64,000 bases of DNA from Rhodocyclaceae bacterium (GCA_020445745.1 JAGRGB010000216.1:1-64000), one strand, 5' to 3'. Counted from the stretch's first letter, positions 42,229 to 52,999 are shown. A program made the numbers and translations. Notes: a model not told the origin generated them from the sequence alone.

Positions 42229-44133
42229 ATGAAACGACCTGCACTTCGGCGGCGAAGCCTTTCGCTGCTGCTCCAACTGACCCTGCTGCCGGCGACCGCC
42301 CTTGCCGACTTGTCGGCGGTGCCGGATTCCCTCGATCTCACCCGCGACCAGAAGGCCACCATCCAGTTGTTCGGCGTCGAAGGGCGCCTGCGCGTGCGCA
42401 TTTCGGACGAGCATGTTGCCCAGGCAAAGCTCGACGGCAGCGAAATCCGGGTCGAAGCCGGCGAAATCGGCACCGCGGTGATTCGCGTCCGTGACGGTGA
42501 ATCGTCGCTGTCGATTCCGGTCGCCGTTCGCAGCAACGAGGATGGCGGCGGTGGCGGTGGCGGCGGTGGCGGTGGAGGAGGTGGTGGCAACGGCTACACG
42601 CTGCTCGGCTGGAACGATCTCGGCATGCACTGCATGGATGCCGACTACTCGATCTTCTCGATCCTGCCACCGTTCAACAACCTGCGCGCCCAACTGATCG
42701 ATCGCGGCGGACATGGCGTCGTCAGTGACGGCGTTACCGTCACCTTCGAAGCGATGGCCGACCCCGACGGCTCGATCAACAGCTGGTCGGTAGGCAAGAC
42801 CAATTTCTGGGATTACGTCGCCGACTACTTCGGCGTGAATCCGCCCGCGGGCGAGGGACTGGTGGGCTTCCGCAGTGCCGAGACGACACCCCAGGCGATG
42901 AACGTCGACGCCGAGGCCGGCATGTTCGTCGCGGACGGTGTTCCGATCACGCCCTACGACGACGCGCTGGCCAAGAACTTCTATCCTCTGGTGCGCCTGG
43001 CCGCGCGCGACGGCGACGGCAACCTGCTCGCCGAGGCCCGCGTGGTGTTGCCGGTATCGGACGAGATGACCTGTATCGGTTGCCACGGTTCGGGCAGCGC
43101 CGACGACGCGCGACCCGACGCCGGCTGGCTCGACGACCCGGATCCCGAGCGCGACTACCGTCGCAACATCCTTGCCCTGCACGACCAGGAGCAGGGCGCC
43201 AATCCGGACTATGCAAACGCCCTGGACAGCCTCGGCTACTCGCCGGCCGGACTGCTGGCCACCGCCGACGGCGGCCGCGCGATCCTGTGCGCGAGCTGCC
43301 ACGGCTCCAACGCCCTGCCGGGGACCGGCATCGACGGCATCAGCCCGCTGACCCAGGCGATGCACGCCCAGCACGCGTCCGCGCTCGATCCGCTGAGCGG
43401 CCAGGCGCTGGGCGACAGCGACAATCGCAGCGCCTGCTACCAGTGCCATCCGGGCTCCGAGACACGTTGCCTGCGCGGTGTCATGGGCAATGCGCTGAAC
43501 GACGACGGCAGCCTGGCGATGCAGTGCCAGAACTGCCACGGCCAGATGGCCAATGTCGGTCGCGAGGGCAGGGAAGGCTGGTTGGAACAGCCCAATTGCC
43601 AGAGTTGCCATCATGACGGCCAGCGCGAGACCGATGCACTGACCGCCGACGGACAGCTCAAGGCCTGGGTCGATGCGCGTTATGCGACCAACCCCGACGT
43701 GCCCGCAGCGGGCTTCGACCTGTATCGATTCAGCAAGGGCCACGGCGATCTGCAGTGCGAGGCCTGTCACGGTGCCACCCACGCCGAGTATCCGAGTTCG
43801 CACCGCAACGACAACCTGCTGGCGCTCGACGTCCAGGGGCGGGAGGGCAGCATCGGTGAATGCGCGGCCTGCCACAGCAGCGTGCCGGACACCGTCGATG
43901 GCGGTCCCCACGGCATGCACACGGTGGGCAATCGCTGGGTCGATCGGCACGAGAATGCCGCCGAAAACGACCACCAGCGATGCGCCTACTGCCATGGTGC
44001 CGACTTCCGGGGCGGGCCGCTGTCCGAGGTCAAGGTGGCTCGCAGCTTCAGCGTCGAGGGGCGGCAGGTGAGCTATCAACCAGGGCAGCAGGTCGGCTGC
44101 TACGATTGTCACGACGGCCCGCGGGGCGATTGA
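42229..44133 (+). CDS. Secreted nine-heme cytochrome c with polyglycine linker
   Basis: A 634-residue protein. A Sec signal (cleavage near ALA, residue 26) precedes a small beta-rich domain (residues about 27-105), then 15 consecutive glycines (106-120). Next comes LGWNDLGMHCMD and a region of about 160 residues without heme. Nine CxxCH motifs lie at C282, C354, C403, C433, C457, C510, C545, C585 and C624 with variants such as CIGCH, CQNCH and CYDCH. It is expected to move electrons in the periplasm or on the cell surface. The redox partner is not shown; the neighbours are regulatory genes. Confidence 0.93.
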   Translation: MKRPALRRRSLSLLLQLTLLPATALADLSAVPDSLDLTRDQKATIQLFGVEGRLRVRISDEHVAQAKLDGSEIRVEAGEIGTAVIRVRDGESSLSIPVAVRSNEDGGGGGGGGGGGGGGGNGYTLLGWNDLGMHCMDADYSIFSILPPFNNLRAQLIDRGGHGVVSDGVTVTFEAMADPDGSINSWSVGKTNFWDYVADYFGVNPPAGEGLVGFRSAETTPQAMNVDAEAGMFVADGVPITPYDDALAKNFYPLVRLAARDGDGNLLAEARVVLPVSDEMTCIGCHGSGSADDARPDAGWLDDPDPERDYRRNILALHDQEQGANPDYANALDSLGYSPAGLLATADGGRAILCASCHGSNALPGTGIDGISPLTQAMHAQHASALDPLSGQALGDSDNRSACYQCHPGSETRCLRGVMGNALNDDGSLAMQCQNCHGQMANVGREGREGWLEQPNCQSCHHDGQRETDALTADGQLKAWVDARYATNPDVPAAGFDLYRFSKGHGDLQCEACHGATHAEYPSSHRNDNLLALDVQGREGSIGECAACHSSVPDTVDGGPHGMHTVGNRWVDRHENAAENDHQRCAYCHGADFRGGPLSEVKVARSFSVEGRQVSYQPGQQVGCYDCHDGPRGD

Positions 44134-44152
44134 TCCGGCTCGATGCGGAACC

Positions 44153-44218
44153 CCCGCCGCCGTTGCAAGGCGGCGGGTCGGGAAGTGCCGCCGGCGGTGC
44201 CCAGGCACCGCCGGCGGC
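44153..44218. repeat. Two tandem GC-rich hairpins between cytochrome and HDOD genes
   Basis: First stem: CCCGCCGCC (44153-44161) with GGCGGCGGG (44169-44177), 7-base loop. Second stem: GCCGCCGGCGGTGCC (44187-44201) with GGCACCGCCGGCGGC (44204-44218), 2-base centre, perfect. They fill most of the 124-bp gap. No U-run follows, so they are not classical terminators. Attenuation, mRNA end protection or a mobile palindromic repeat (REP-like) are possible. Confidence 0.75.
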
Positions 44219-44257
44219 CTCACTCAACTTGCCACCGGCATCGCCGTTAATCGTGGA

Positions 44258-45169
44258 ATGGGCCCGATTGCCGACGATGCCTTCTTCATACCTTCGAGCG
44301 TGCGCGCCGCGGTGTCGATCCGCAACGCGACCGAGGACCCGCGCATCGCCGAAACGGTCATCGAACGCATGGTGTCGTCCGAGCCGATGGTGGCGGCGGC
44401 CCTGCTGAGGCTCGCCAACAGCGCCGCCTACCGGCGCGCGGAACCGGCAGAATCGGTGTCGACGGCGATCATGATGCTGGGCATGGCTGAGGTGCGTGCG
44501 GTCGCCAGCCAGGTGGCGATGCTGCAACTGGTGCGGGGCATCCGGGGGCGGGCGGCAAGGCTGGTCGCCGAGAGTCTGCTGCTGCATTCGATCTCGATTT
44601 CACTGTTCGCGGCGGAGTTGGCCCGCGCATCGCCGGAACTGGGTTGCGGCAGGGTCGGCACCCTTGGCCTGTTCCACGAAATGCCGACCTTCCATATGCT
44701 GGCCGGTTCGAACCACGACCCGGAGCGTTTCGACAGCCTCGAAGCGATCGGCGAGATGGTCAAGACGGTTCGGCTGCGCAGTTTCGAACTGCTGATGCAG
44801 GATCTCGGCCTGCCCAGCCTGGCGGTGCCGAGAGTCGACGAATCGGAACTGATCGACCGGGCGCACGCCTACGTCACGCACCCGAACCCCCTGTCGATGC
44901 ACCCGGACGAGGCCGGCGACCGTAGTGCGATCGCGCCCGAGCGGGCGGTGATGCTGCAGGCGGCTGCCGAGGCCGCCTACGTCACGCTGATGGAAGGGCC
45001 GATCCCGCAGTCGCTGCGCGAGATCGAGATCGACGTGGACCCGGCTTCGCCCGCGGCGCCGCCGACGACCGTCCCCGAGACCGATCAGGCGCTCCCAAGG
45101 CAGGTGTCCCGCCGGGGCCTGCTGTCCCGCCTGCAGAATCTGCTGGTGGGCATCTTCGGCGCGGACTGA
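44258..45169 (+). CDS. HDOD domain protein
   Basis: A 303-residue protein with an HDOD domain: IERMVSSEPMVAAALLRLANSAAYRR, SVSTAIMMLGMAEVRAVASQVAMLQL and a helix with LLLHSISISLFAAELARA. The H-D metal pair of true HD enzymes is missing, as in the family. The C-terminal ~60 residues are a Pro/Thr linker and a hydrophobic tail (LLSRLQNLLVGIFGAD). HDOD proteins are signalling components acting with kinases, cyclic-di-GMP or chemotaxis systems. The partner is unknown; a bacteriohemerythrin gene begins 6 bp downstream. Confidence 0.87.
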   Translation: MGPIADDAFFIPSSVRAAVSIRNATEDPRIAETVIERMVSSEPMVAAALLRLANSAAYRRAEPAESVSTAIMMLGMAEVRAVASQVAMLQLVRGIRGRAARLVAESLLLHSISISLFAAELARASPELGCGRVGTLGLFHEMPTFHMLAGSNHDPERFDSLEAIGEMVKTVRLRSFELLMQDLGLPSLAVPRVDESELIDRAHAYVTHPNPLSMHPDEAGDRSAIAPERAVMLQAAAEAAYVTLMEGPIPQSLREIEIDVDPASPAAPPTTVPETDQALPRQVSRRGLLSRLQNLLVGIFGAD

Positions 45170-45175
45170 GACCTC

Positions 45176-45656
45176 ATGTGCGCGACCAGAGGGCACGGCC
45201 CCGAGCATGACGTTCTACCGACCGACGATGCCTGCGAGAGCGATCGGCGTGGCCGCCGGGCCGCAGCGCGCGACGCCGTCACGGCAGTCCGGGGCGAGCA
45301 CGAGATCCAGCAGCGTCTGTTACGTTCGCTGGCAGCAGTGCTGGCCGAAGGGAGCGACACGGCGGAGATGCTGCGGGCGCTGGTGCGCTACTCCGGGCGG
45401 CATTTCGCCGGCGAGGAGGCCGCGATGCGCGATCATCGCTATCCGGAGGAGGCGGCCCATCTGGCGGAACACCGTACCCTGCGCGCGCAACTCGAGAGCC
45501 TGCGGGTGATCGATCCGTCAACGGAGGCATTCGTGGCGGCCTTCGCGCGACTGGCCGCCACCCTGCGCGCCCATGTCGCCGGCGCCGACGCGCGTCTGCT
45601 GACCTTCCTCGAGCGTGCCGGCGCCGCCCGATGCGGCGACCTTCCCTCGGGACCGC

Positions 45657-45667
<11 letters not shown>
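45176..45667 (+). CDS. Bacteriohemerythrin-like protein
   Basis: A 163-residue frame. The ligand set of a diiron hemerythrin is present: His in GEHEIQQ, HFAGEE (HxxxE), HLAEH (HxxxH) and HVAGADARLL (HxxxxD), in a four-helix layout. The start is uncertain: ATG at 45176 gives a long Arg/Ala-rich lead, and a later GTG may be used. It would bind O2 or NO. The spacing of 6 bp after the HDOD gene suggests one operon. Confidence 0.82.
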
Positions 45668-47321
<1,654 letters not shown>

Positions 47322-47833
47322 GAACTCGCGATCTGCTTGATGAAGGGCAGGGCGCAAGCATACCCGAGCGGATTGAGCGGCGCAGCAGGAGCGCCGGCGC
47401 ATCGTCCCGATCGCCGATCCAACCCTCGGCTAGCCGGCCACCGCCGGCGGGCGCGGGCTGCACAGTCCGGCACGACGGGCATCCGATGCGATCGCCGGTG
47501 TGGCGCCCGGTGAACGCCCGCGCGCTCGGCGGGTGGTGCGCCGGTCCGGGATCATGTCCATCGTCGCCGCTGCACCGGGCGCATCGATGGTCCGCCCGAC
47601 GATTTCGGCGAGGCGCGCCGACCCGCCGCTGCCGATCGAACGTCGACGCGACCAGGGGCGTCAGCGCGCAGCCGGGCGGGCCGATCTCGGATCGGCCCGC
47701 AAGCGGGTAGCGAAGCTCACGCGACGACGCCGATGCCGGGAAGTCGCTGGCCGGTGCCTCCGACACCCCTGCAAGCGACCGGCGCGCTCGCCATCGTGCG
47801 TGCTGTCATCGGTGCCCCGCTTGCCCGGGTCGG
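47322..47833. other. Intergenic region between ettA and bactofilin
   Basis: About 510 bases without a gene I would defend. Short frames in both strands lack family features. One strong hairpin lies at 47676-47700. The rest may hold the ettA promoter, but I find no clear elements. Confidence 0.5.
47676..47700. other. Strong hairpin downstream of bactofilin
   Basis: Perfect 10-bp arms GCGGGCCGAT (47676-47685) and ATCGGCCCGC (47691-47700) around CTCGG, 134 bases past the bactofilin stop. No U-run on either strand, so termination is not assured. Confidence 0.45.
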
Positions 47834-48442
47834 TCAGGCCTTGTTGGCGACGAAGGGCTGGATGCGGGCGGTCTTGGCCGCCTCCTCGGCATTCATCGAC
47901 TGCACGTCGCCACTGACGATGCCACCTTCCTCGATCAGGATCTTGCCGTAGCGGATGACCCCACTGACCTTGCCGGTGGCGTGGATCACCAGTTGCTTGC
48001 GAGCGGTCAGCTCGCCGTCGAAGTTGCCGCGCACCTCGGCCACGTCGATGCAGACCTTGCCGGAAAACGAGCCCTTCTCGGCAATCTTGATGACACGGCT
48101 GTCCATCGTCGCTTCGACGCGCCCTTCGACCACCAGCGTGTCGCAATCGAGAATTTCGGCACCCTTGAGCTTGACGTCCGGGCCGACGATCAGCTGGCTA
48201 CCGCTCGACTCGGCGTCGGTTTCGGGCGTGCTGGCGGTGCTTTCGGTAGCGGTCATTTCCGGCTTCTCGCTTTCGTTGGTGGCGTCGTCGGCTTCACTGG
48301 AAGGGCTGCTGGTCGAATTGCCGGCGGAAACACCCGACAGCACCGAGCTGCCGCGGCTGCCCAGGTTGTTCGGGTAGGTAGGACGACGCTCGGGCGTGGT
48401 GGTGCCACCGGGCTTCGCGAAAAGATTCTGCTTGTTGAACAT
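47834..48442 (-). CDS. Bactofilin family cytoskeletal protein
   Basis: A 202-residue protein, start at 48442 (MFNKQNLFAKPGG). The first ~80 residues are a Ser/Thr/Glu-rich disordered tail. The bactofilin beta-helix follows: QLIVGPDVKLKGAEILDCDTLVVEG, VEATMDSRVIKIAEKGSFSGKVCIDVAEVRGNFDG, and TARKQLVIHATGKVSGVIRYGKILIEEGG. It forms membrane-associated polymers for cell shape, polarity or stalks. The partner gene (often a peptidase) is absent here. Confidence 0.92.
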   Translation of the reverse strand: MFNKQNLFAKPGGTTTPERRPTYPNNLGSRGSSVLSGVSAGNSTSSPSSEADDATNESEKPEMTATESTASTPETDAESSGSQLIVGPDVKLKGAEILDCDTLVVEGRVEATMDSRVIKIAEKGSFSGKVCIDVAEVRGNFDGELTARKQLVIHATGKVSGVIRYGKILIEEGGIVSGDVQSMNAEEAAKTARIQPFVANKA

Positions 48443-48772
48443 GAGCCTTCCTCGTGCTGTGAGATGTGTGCGGTCGCGGACGCCGCCGCCGACCAATGGC
48501 AAGCGTCGTGCCAGGGAGGGAATATTTCACAGAATCAGTCTCTTGTCGCGCCAATTCGAATATTCGTGATGGACTTTAACAGGCCAACTGTCGTCACCAG
48601 GCGACACCCGGTGCGGAGATTTCGGCGCAATGCGTTGCACGATCTGGGTTTGCCGGGTGTCGCTGGAACCCGACACCCGCAATATGCCATTTCGTTGCAA
48701 TTCGTAACGTTGCCGCGCCCCGGCCTCTGCCTAAACTGCTGCGGTTTCACCCTCGGCCATCACTTGGTTTCG
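48443..48772. promoter_or_regulatory. Divergent control region between bactofilin and glrK with CGACACCCG repeats
   Basis: About 330 bases without a gene. The motif CGACACCCG occurs at 48602-48610 (+), as its complement at 48654-48662 and again at 48671-48679 (+); the first two are the core of an 11-bp perfect inverted repeat, 48601-48611 and 48653-48663. A palindrome CGAATATTCG sits at 48557-48566. Such clustered sites suggest a shared regulator for the two divergent genes. A sigma-54 promoter was looked for because GlrR is a sigma-54 activator, but no well-spaced GG/GC pair was found. Confidence 0.55.
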
Positions 48773-50185
48773 ATGCCAAGTCCTTCCTTCCGTCAGTCCC
48801 TGCTCCTCGCCTTTCTCCTGATCGCCGCCGTGCTCACCGCCGCCGCGATGCAGGGGCTCGCGGTCCTCGAGGATTTCGCGAGCCGCAGTCGCGGGGCCGC
48901 GGGCGATGCCTTGCGCCTGTCGCGGGTGGTGCAACTGCTCGGTGAGCGCGCGGTGGACATGAGCCGAAGCGCGCGCCAATACCGGCTGCTCGGGGAGCCC
49001 GCGCTCTACGAGCGGTTCGCGGCCAGCCGCGCCGAGGCCATCGGGGCGATCGACGGGCTGGGTTCGATGGTGGCGATCGATCTCGGCCCGATCCTTCCTT
49101 CCCTCGACGACTGGCGGGCCAGCGCCAGCCGGGTCGAGGCGCTGCTGACCAACGCCGGCGACGAGGATGCCTTGTTCGCCGAGTTGAACGGCCTGGCAGC
49201 GACTGGTGGCGTAATTTCGGGTGCCGCGCGGGAGGCGATCGAGGCACACAATCGCGGCCTGTTCGATGCGCTCGACGCCAATCGCGCCCGCGTCGCGAGC
49301 CAGGTTTCCGCGGCGGTGCTGGTCAGCGTGGTGCTGGCCGTGGCCTTTGGCGCATGGCTGGTGCGTTCCCTGTCCCGTCTCGAGAAGGCGATCGTCGCGC
49401 TCGGAGACGGATATTCCGACCGGCCGGTGCACGTCGCTGGCCCGCGCGATCTGCGACAGGTCGGCGAGCGCGTGGAGTGGCTGCGCGAGCGCCTGAACGA
49501 ACTCGAGTCCGATCGCGTGCGCGTGCTGCGCCATGTATCCCACGAACTCAAGACCCCGCTGGCGGCAATGCGCGAAGGCGTATCCCTGCTGGAAGATCGC
49601 GTGCTGGGGCCGCTGGTGGAACCGCAAAGGGAGGTCGTCGCGATCCTGAAGCACAATTGTGCGACGCTGCAGACCCGTATCGAGGCCCTGCTCGGGGTCA
49701 ACGCGGCGGCCTTCGACGCCCGTCGGCTCAGCTACGGCCGGATCGAACCGGTGGCGCTCCTGCGATCGGTGGTCGAGGAGCAGGCGCTTCAGATTCAGCA
49801 GCGTCGCCTGGAGGTCTCGGTGGAGGGGCACGCCGACGTGATCGAGGCGGACAAACAGAAGGTGGCACTGATGCTGTCGAATCTGCTCGCCAACGCCATT
49901 GCGTTCAGTCCGGAGGGCTCGCTGATCAGGTTGATCGCGAATCGCAACGGCAAGCGCCTGCGGCTGGACTGCATCGACGAAGGTCCCGGTGTCGAGGCCG
50001 AGGACGCCCAACGCATCTTCGACCCGTTCTTCCGCGGCAGCCTGCAGCCCGAGGGGCGCGAGAACGGGACCGGGATCGGCCTGTCGATCGTTCGCGAATA
50101 CGCCCACGCCCACGGTGGCAGCGTGGTGCTGGTGCCGGCCAGCCTGGGTTGCCACTTCAGAATCGAGTTGCCCTATGAGCGTTGA
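48773..50185 (+). CDS. glrK: Sensor histidine kinase GlrK (QseE/YfhK type)
   Basis: A 470-residue kinase, start at 48773 (MPSPSFRQSLLLAFLLIAAVL). A first helix (about 8-28), a periplasmic sensor, a second helix (about 182-202), HAMP, then the H-box HVSHELKTPLAAMREG with H257, an N-box (LLANAIAFSPEG), DEGPGV and GTGIGLSIVREY. Together with the next two genes the order is glrK-qseG-glrR, as in enterobacteria. It senses envelope or other signals and phosphorylates GlrR. The upstream in-frame extension is an artefact. Confidence 0.88.
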   Translation: MPSPSFRQSLLLAFLLIAAVLTAAAMQGLAVLEDFASRSRGAAGDALRLSRVVQLLGERAVDMSRSARQYRLLGEPALYERFAASRAEAIGAIDGLGSMVAIDLGPILPSLDDWRASASRVEALLTNAGDEDALFAELNGLAATGGVISGAAREAIEAHNRGLFDALDANRARVASQVSAAVLVSVVLAVAFGAWLVRSLSRLEKAIVALGDGYSDRPVHVAGPRDLRQVGERVEWLRERLNELESDRVRVLRHVSHELKTPLAAMREGVSLLEDRVLGPLVEPQREVVAILKHNCATLQTRIEALLGVNAAAFDARRLSYGRIEPVALLRSVVEEQALQIQQRRLEVSVEGHADVIEADKQKVALMLSNLLANAIAFSPEGSLIRLIANRNGKRLRLDCIDEGPGVEAEDAQRIFDPFFRGSLQPEGRENGTGIGLSIVREYAHAHGGSVVLVPASLGCHFRIELPYER

Positions 50186-50798
50186 TGGACGGCGTGCGGG
50201 AGGGATCCTCGCTTGCGCGCTGCTGCTGGGCGCGTGCTCGCTGCAACGGACCACGCCGCTGGGCGCCGACGGGCTGCCGGTCGCCGAGCCCGCGGTGATC
50301 GTCGAGCAGGCCTCGCCGCTCGCCGCGGGCGACGTCAATCTGCGCGCCATCCTGGCCTTCTATCGCAACTCGCGCAGCATGTCGTCGGCGCAGCTGCGTA
50401 GCGAGCGCGAGGCACTTCGGGGACGCGTGAACGATCCCCTCGACGCCCTGCGGCTGGCGATCCTGCTCGGCCACCGGCGCAGCGATCTCGTCCGCGCCCT
50501 CGGCTTGCTCGACGGCATTGCCGATTCCGATGGTCCCCAGGCGGTTGCGCTGCAGCCCCTGGCGCGCCTGTTGTCGGATCAGTATGCGGAGCGCCTGAAG
50601 CTCGAGACGCTGGCCGAAAAGCTGGGAAGCACTGCACGCGACGCGGAACTTCGGGTCGGCACTGCCGACGCCGAGATCGCCGCGCTGCGGGACAAGGCCG
50701 CGGCATTGCAGGAGAAGATCGACGCCCTCGCCGAGATCGAGCGGAGCCTGCCCGGGCGGCCCGCACCACCGGTGCCGATGGGAGGCACGAATCAATGA
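50175..50798 (+). CDS. qseG: QseG-like outer-membrane lipoprotein
   Basis: A 207-residue lipoprotein, start at 50175, overlapping glrK by 11 bp. Lipobox is LLLGAC with C21. The body is helical with ILAFYRNSRSMSSAQLRSEREALR, LGLLDGIADSDGP and a coiled coil (AEIAALRDKAAALQEKIDALAE). The position between kinase and regulator genes, rather than strong sequence marks, supports QseG (YfhG). In E. coli, QseG tethers and modulates the kinase from the outer membrane. A 4-bp overlap leads into glrR. Confidence 0.8.
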   Translation: MSVDGRRAGGILACALLLGACSLQRTTPLGADGLPVAEPAVIVEQASPLAAGDVNLRAILAFYRNSRSMSSAQLRSEREALRGRVNDPLDALRLAILLGHRRSDLVRALGLLDGIADSDGPQAVALQPLARLLSDQYAERLKLETLAEKLGSTARDAELRVGTADAEIAALRDKAAALQEKIDALAEIERSLPGRPAPPVPMGGTNQ

Positions 50799-52192
50799 AC
50801 ACTGCAAACAGCATACACACCGGCGCACGCGTACTGGTGGTCGACGACGATCCGGATCTGTTGCGCCTGCTGACGATGCGACTCGCCGCCACCGGCTACC
50901 AGGTCAGCACGGCGGCCAGCGCCGCTGCGGCCGAGGCGCTGCTTGCCAGCCAGCGTGCCGACGTGGTGGTCAGCGACGTGCGGCTCCCGGATCGCGACGG
51001 CCTGGGACTGTTCGCGGATATCCGCCGCCAGCATCCGTCCCTGCCGGTCATCCTGCTGACCGCCCACGGCACCATCCCCGATGCGGTCGAGGCGATCGGC
51101 AAGGGCGTCTTCGCGTACCTGACCAAACCCTTCGACAGCCAGCTGCTGCGCGAGAAGATCGAGCATGCACTGTCTCTGTCGCCGCAGCTGCAGACCAGCG
51201 ACAGCGGCGACGAGCGCTGGCGGGCGGAGATCGTCAGCCGCAGCAGCGCAATGCGGGAGCTTCTTGCCGAGGCCCACATGGTGGCCGCTTCCGACGCCAG
51301 CGTCCTTGTCCGCGGCGACAGCGGCACCGGCAAGGAGCTGCTGGCGCGGGCGATCCACCGCGCCAGCCCGCGAGCCGAGAATCCGTTCGTCGCGATCAAC
51401 TGTGGCGCGATCCCCGAGCAACTGCTCGAATCGGAGCTGTTCGGTCACGTCAAGGGCGCCTTCACCGGAGCCGCCAGCAACCGCGACGGCCTGTTCCTGG
51501 CGGCCAATGGGGGCACCCTGTTTCTCGACGAAATCGGCGACATGCCGCTCGCGCTGCAGGTCAAGCTGCTGAGGGTCTTGCAGGAGCGGGCGGTCCGCCC
51601 GGTGGGTGCCACCCAGGCGCGCAAGATCGACGTACGCATCCTGTCGGCGACCCACCGCGACCTCGACCTGGCGATGGGGGAGGGCCAGTTCCGCGAGGAC
51701 CTCTATTACCGCTTGAACGTCGTCAGCCTCTACCTGCCGCCGCTGTCGGCGCGACGCGAGGACATTCCGCTGCTGGCCGGCCACTTTCTGGCACAGCTGG
51801 CGAAGAAGTACGGCAAGGACGTCAATGGGTTCGCGCCGGAGGCGCTCGACGCCCTGGTCGCCGCGCCATGGCCCGGCAACGTGCGGCAGTTGTTCAACGT
51901 GGTCGAGCAGGTCTGCGCACTCGCGACATCATCGCTGGTTCCGCGCACGCTCGTCGACAGGGCGCTGCGGGTGCGCCGCATGGACGAACTGTCGTACGCC
52001 GAGGCGAAGGCGCGATTCGAGCGCAACTATCTGATCCAGCTCCTGAAATTGACGGACGGCAACGTCTCCGACGCGGCTCGGCTGGCACAGCGCAACCGCA
52101 CCGAGTTCTATCGCCTGCTGCAGCGCTACGACCTGGTGCCGGCGATGTTTCGCTCCACCGCAGACTCTGTCGGACCTGGGCGACAGCATTAA
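50795..52192 (+). CDS. glrR: Sigma-54-dependent response regulator GlrR (QseF/YfhA type)
   Basis: A 465-residue NtrC-class regulator. Receiver: LVVDDDPDLLRLL with the phosphoacceptor D61 in VVVSDVRLPDRDG and LTKPFD. AAA+ domain: Walker A GDSGTGKE (174-181), the sigma-54 contact GAFTGA (221-226), and Walker B TLFLDEIGD. A Fis-type HTH (LKLTDGNVSDAARLAQRNRTEFYRLL) ends the protein. It is phosphorylated by GlrK. In enterobacteria it drives small RNA glmY and rpoE transcription; targets here are unknown. Confidence 0.93.
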   Translation: MNTANSIHTGARVLVVDDDPDLLRLLTMRLAATGYQVSTAASAAAAEALLASQRADVVVSDVRLPDRDGLGLFADIRRQHPSLPVILLTAHGTIPDAVEAIGKGVFAYLTKPFDSQLLREKIEHALSLSPQLQTSDSGDERWRAEIVSRSSAMRELLAEAHMVAASDASVLVRGDSGTGKELLARAIHRASPRAENPFVAINCGAIPEQLLESELFGHVKGAFTGAASNRDGLFLAANGGTLFLDEIGDMPLALQVKLLRVLQERAVRPVGATQARKIDVRILSATHRDLDLAMGEGQFREDLYYRLNVVSLYLPPLSARREDIPLLAGHFLAQLAKKYGKDVNGFAPEALDALVAAPWPGNVRQLFNVVEQVCALATSSLVPRTLVDRALRVRRMDELSYAEAKARFERNYLIQLLKLTDGNVSDAARLAQRNRTEFYRLLQRYDLVPAMFRSTADSVGPGRQH

Positions 52193-52394
52193 GCGTTTCG
52201 AAATCAACGACTTGCAGACAGCCGCCGGGGCGCCGTCGGGGCAGCCCGACATCTTCCCGCCACGCGCGCCGGCCGAAGCGCGACTCTGGCCCGTAAGCGA
52301 TTGAATCAATTGGATTGTTCCGCCTGGCATGAAGCTGGCTATGGGTCCGTCAGGTCAAGCAAGCGGGGCGCCGCGCCCCGGGGAGAAACGAATC

Positions 52395-52727
52395 GTGACG
52401 AGACGCAGGGTGGTTGCGGACATCCTGGCGACCACCGCGCTTGCCTTCGCGATCGGCGTCGGCGCCCAGGCGGCCGAAGACGCCGGCCTGCGGCGGGTCG
52501 GCGACACGGCGATCGATGCGGCGATCAACGGCAAGGTGGCGGCGGCGCTGATGTCGGATCCGGGCCTGCTGGGCGCGCGGATCGACGTCGATACGCGCAA
52601 CGGCATCGTCAGCCTCGCCGGAACGGTGATTGCCGATCGCGAGCTGCGACGGGCGCTGGACATCGCGTCGGAGATCGAAGGCGTGCGCCGGGTCGACAAC
52701 CTGCTGCGGGTCGAAAGCGTTCGCTGA
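52395..52727 (+). CDS. Periplasmic BON-domain protein
   Basis: A 110-residue protein. I start it at the GTG at 52395, with GGGGAG nine bases before, giving a signal peptide (VTRRRVVADILATTALAFAI, cleavage near AQA); the ATG at 52329 would add 22 residues before it. The BON domain has AALMSDPGLLGARIDVDTRNGIVSLAGTVIADRELRRALDIASEIEGVRRVDNLLRV. BON domains bind membranes and occur in OsmY-like stress proteins. Two terminators follow. Confidence 0.85.
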   Translation: MTRRRVVADILATTALAFAIGVGAQAAEDAGLRRVGDTAIDAAINGKVAAALMSDPGLLGARIDVDTRNGIVSLAGTVIADRELRRALDIASEIEGVRRVDNLLRVESVR

Positions 52728-52801
52728 AGCCGCGCCAGCGGCTGGCATCGGGGCGGTGACCGGCGCCAACGGTCGACACCGCATCGGGTGTACCTCTTGG
52801 C

Positions 52802-52835
52802 GCCGCACCGTCGGCAGCGGTGCGGCACCCTTTTT
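52802..52835 (+). terminator. Rho-independent terminator of the BON gene
   Basis: Arms GCCGCACCG (52802-52810) and CGGTGCGGC (52818-52826), 7-base loop, then ACCC and five Ts. Confidence 0.75.
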
Positions 52836-52880
52836 GACATGGATGTGAGGTGCCGGGTCCGTCGAGCATCGGATCCGTTG

Positions 52881-52920
52881 ACGGGAATGAACGGTGAATC
52901 CGCTCATTCCCGTTTTTTTT
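52881..52920 (+). terminator. Second rho-independent terminator in tandem
   Basis: Arms ACGGGAATGA (52881-52890) and TCATTCCCGT (52904-52913), 13-base loop, followed by a run of eight Ts ending at 52920. A very clear terminator that insulates the next gene. Confidence 0.9.
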
Positions 52921-52999
52921 CGACCCTCTCCGTCGTTGCCGGAAGGCGGTCGGAGTCGGGCGATATACTGCGCCTTCCGTCTGCCAGGGAAGATCCACC

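Noticed and set aside
48620..48650. Sigma-54 promoter upstream of glrK
   Set aside because: The GG and GC dinucleotides are 11 rather than 10 bases apart and the flanks do not match the consensus.
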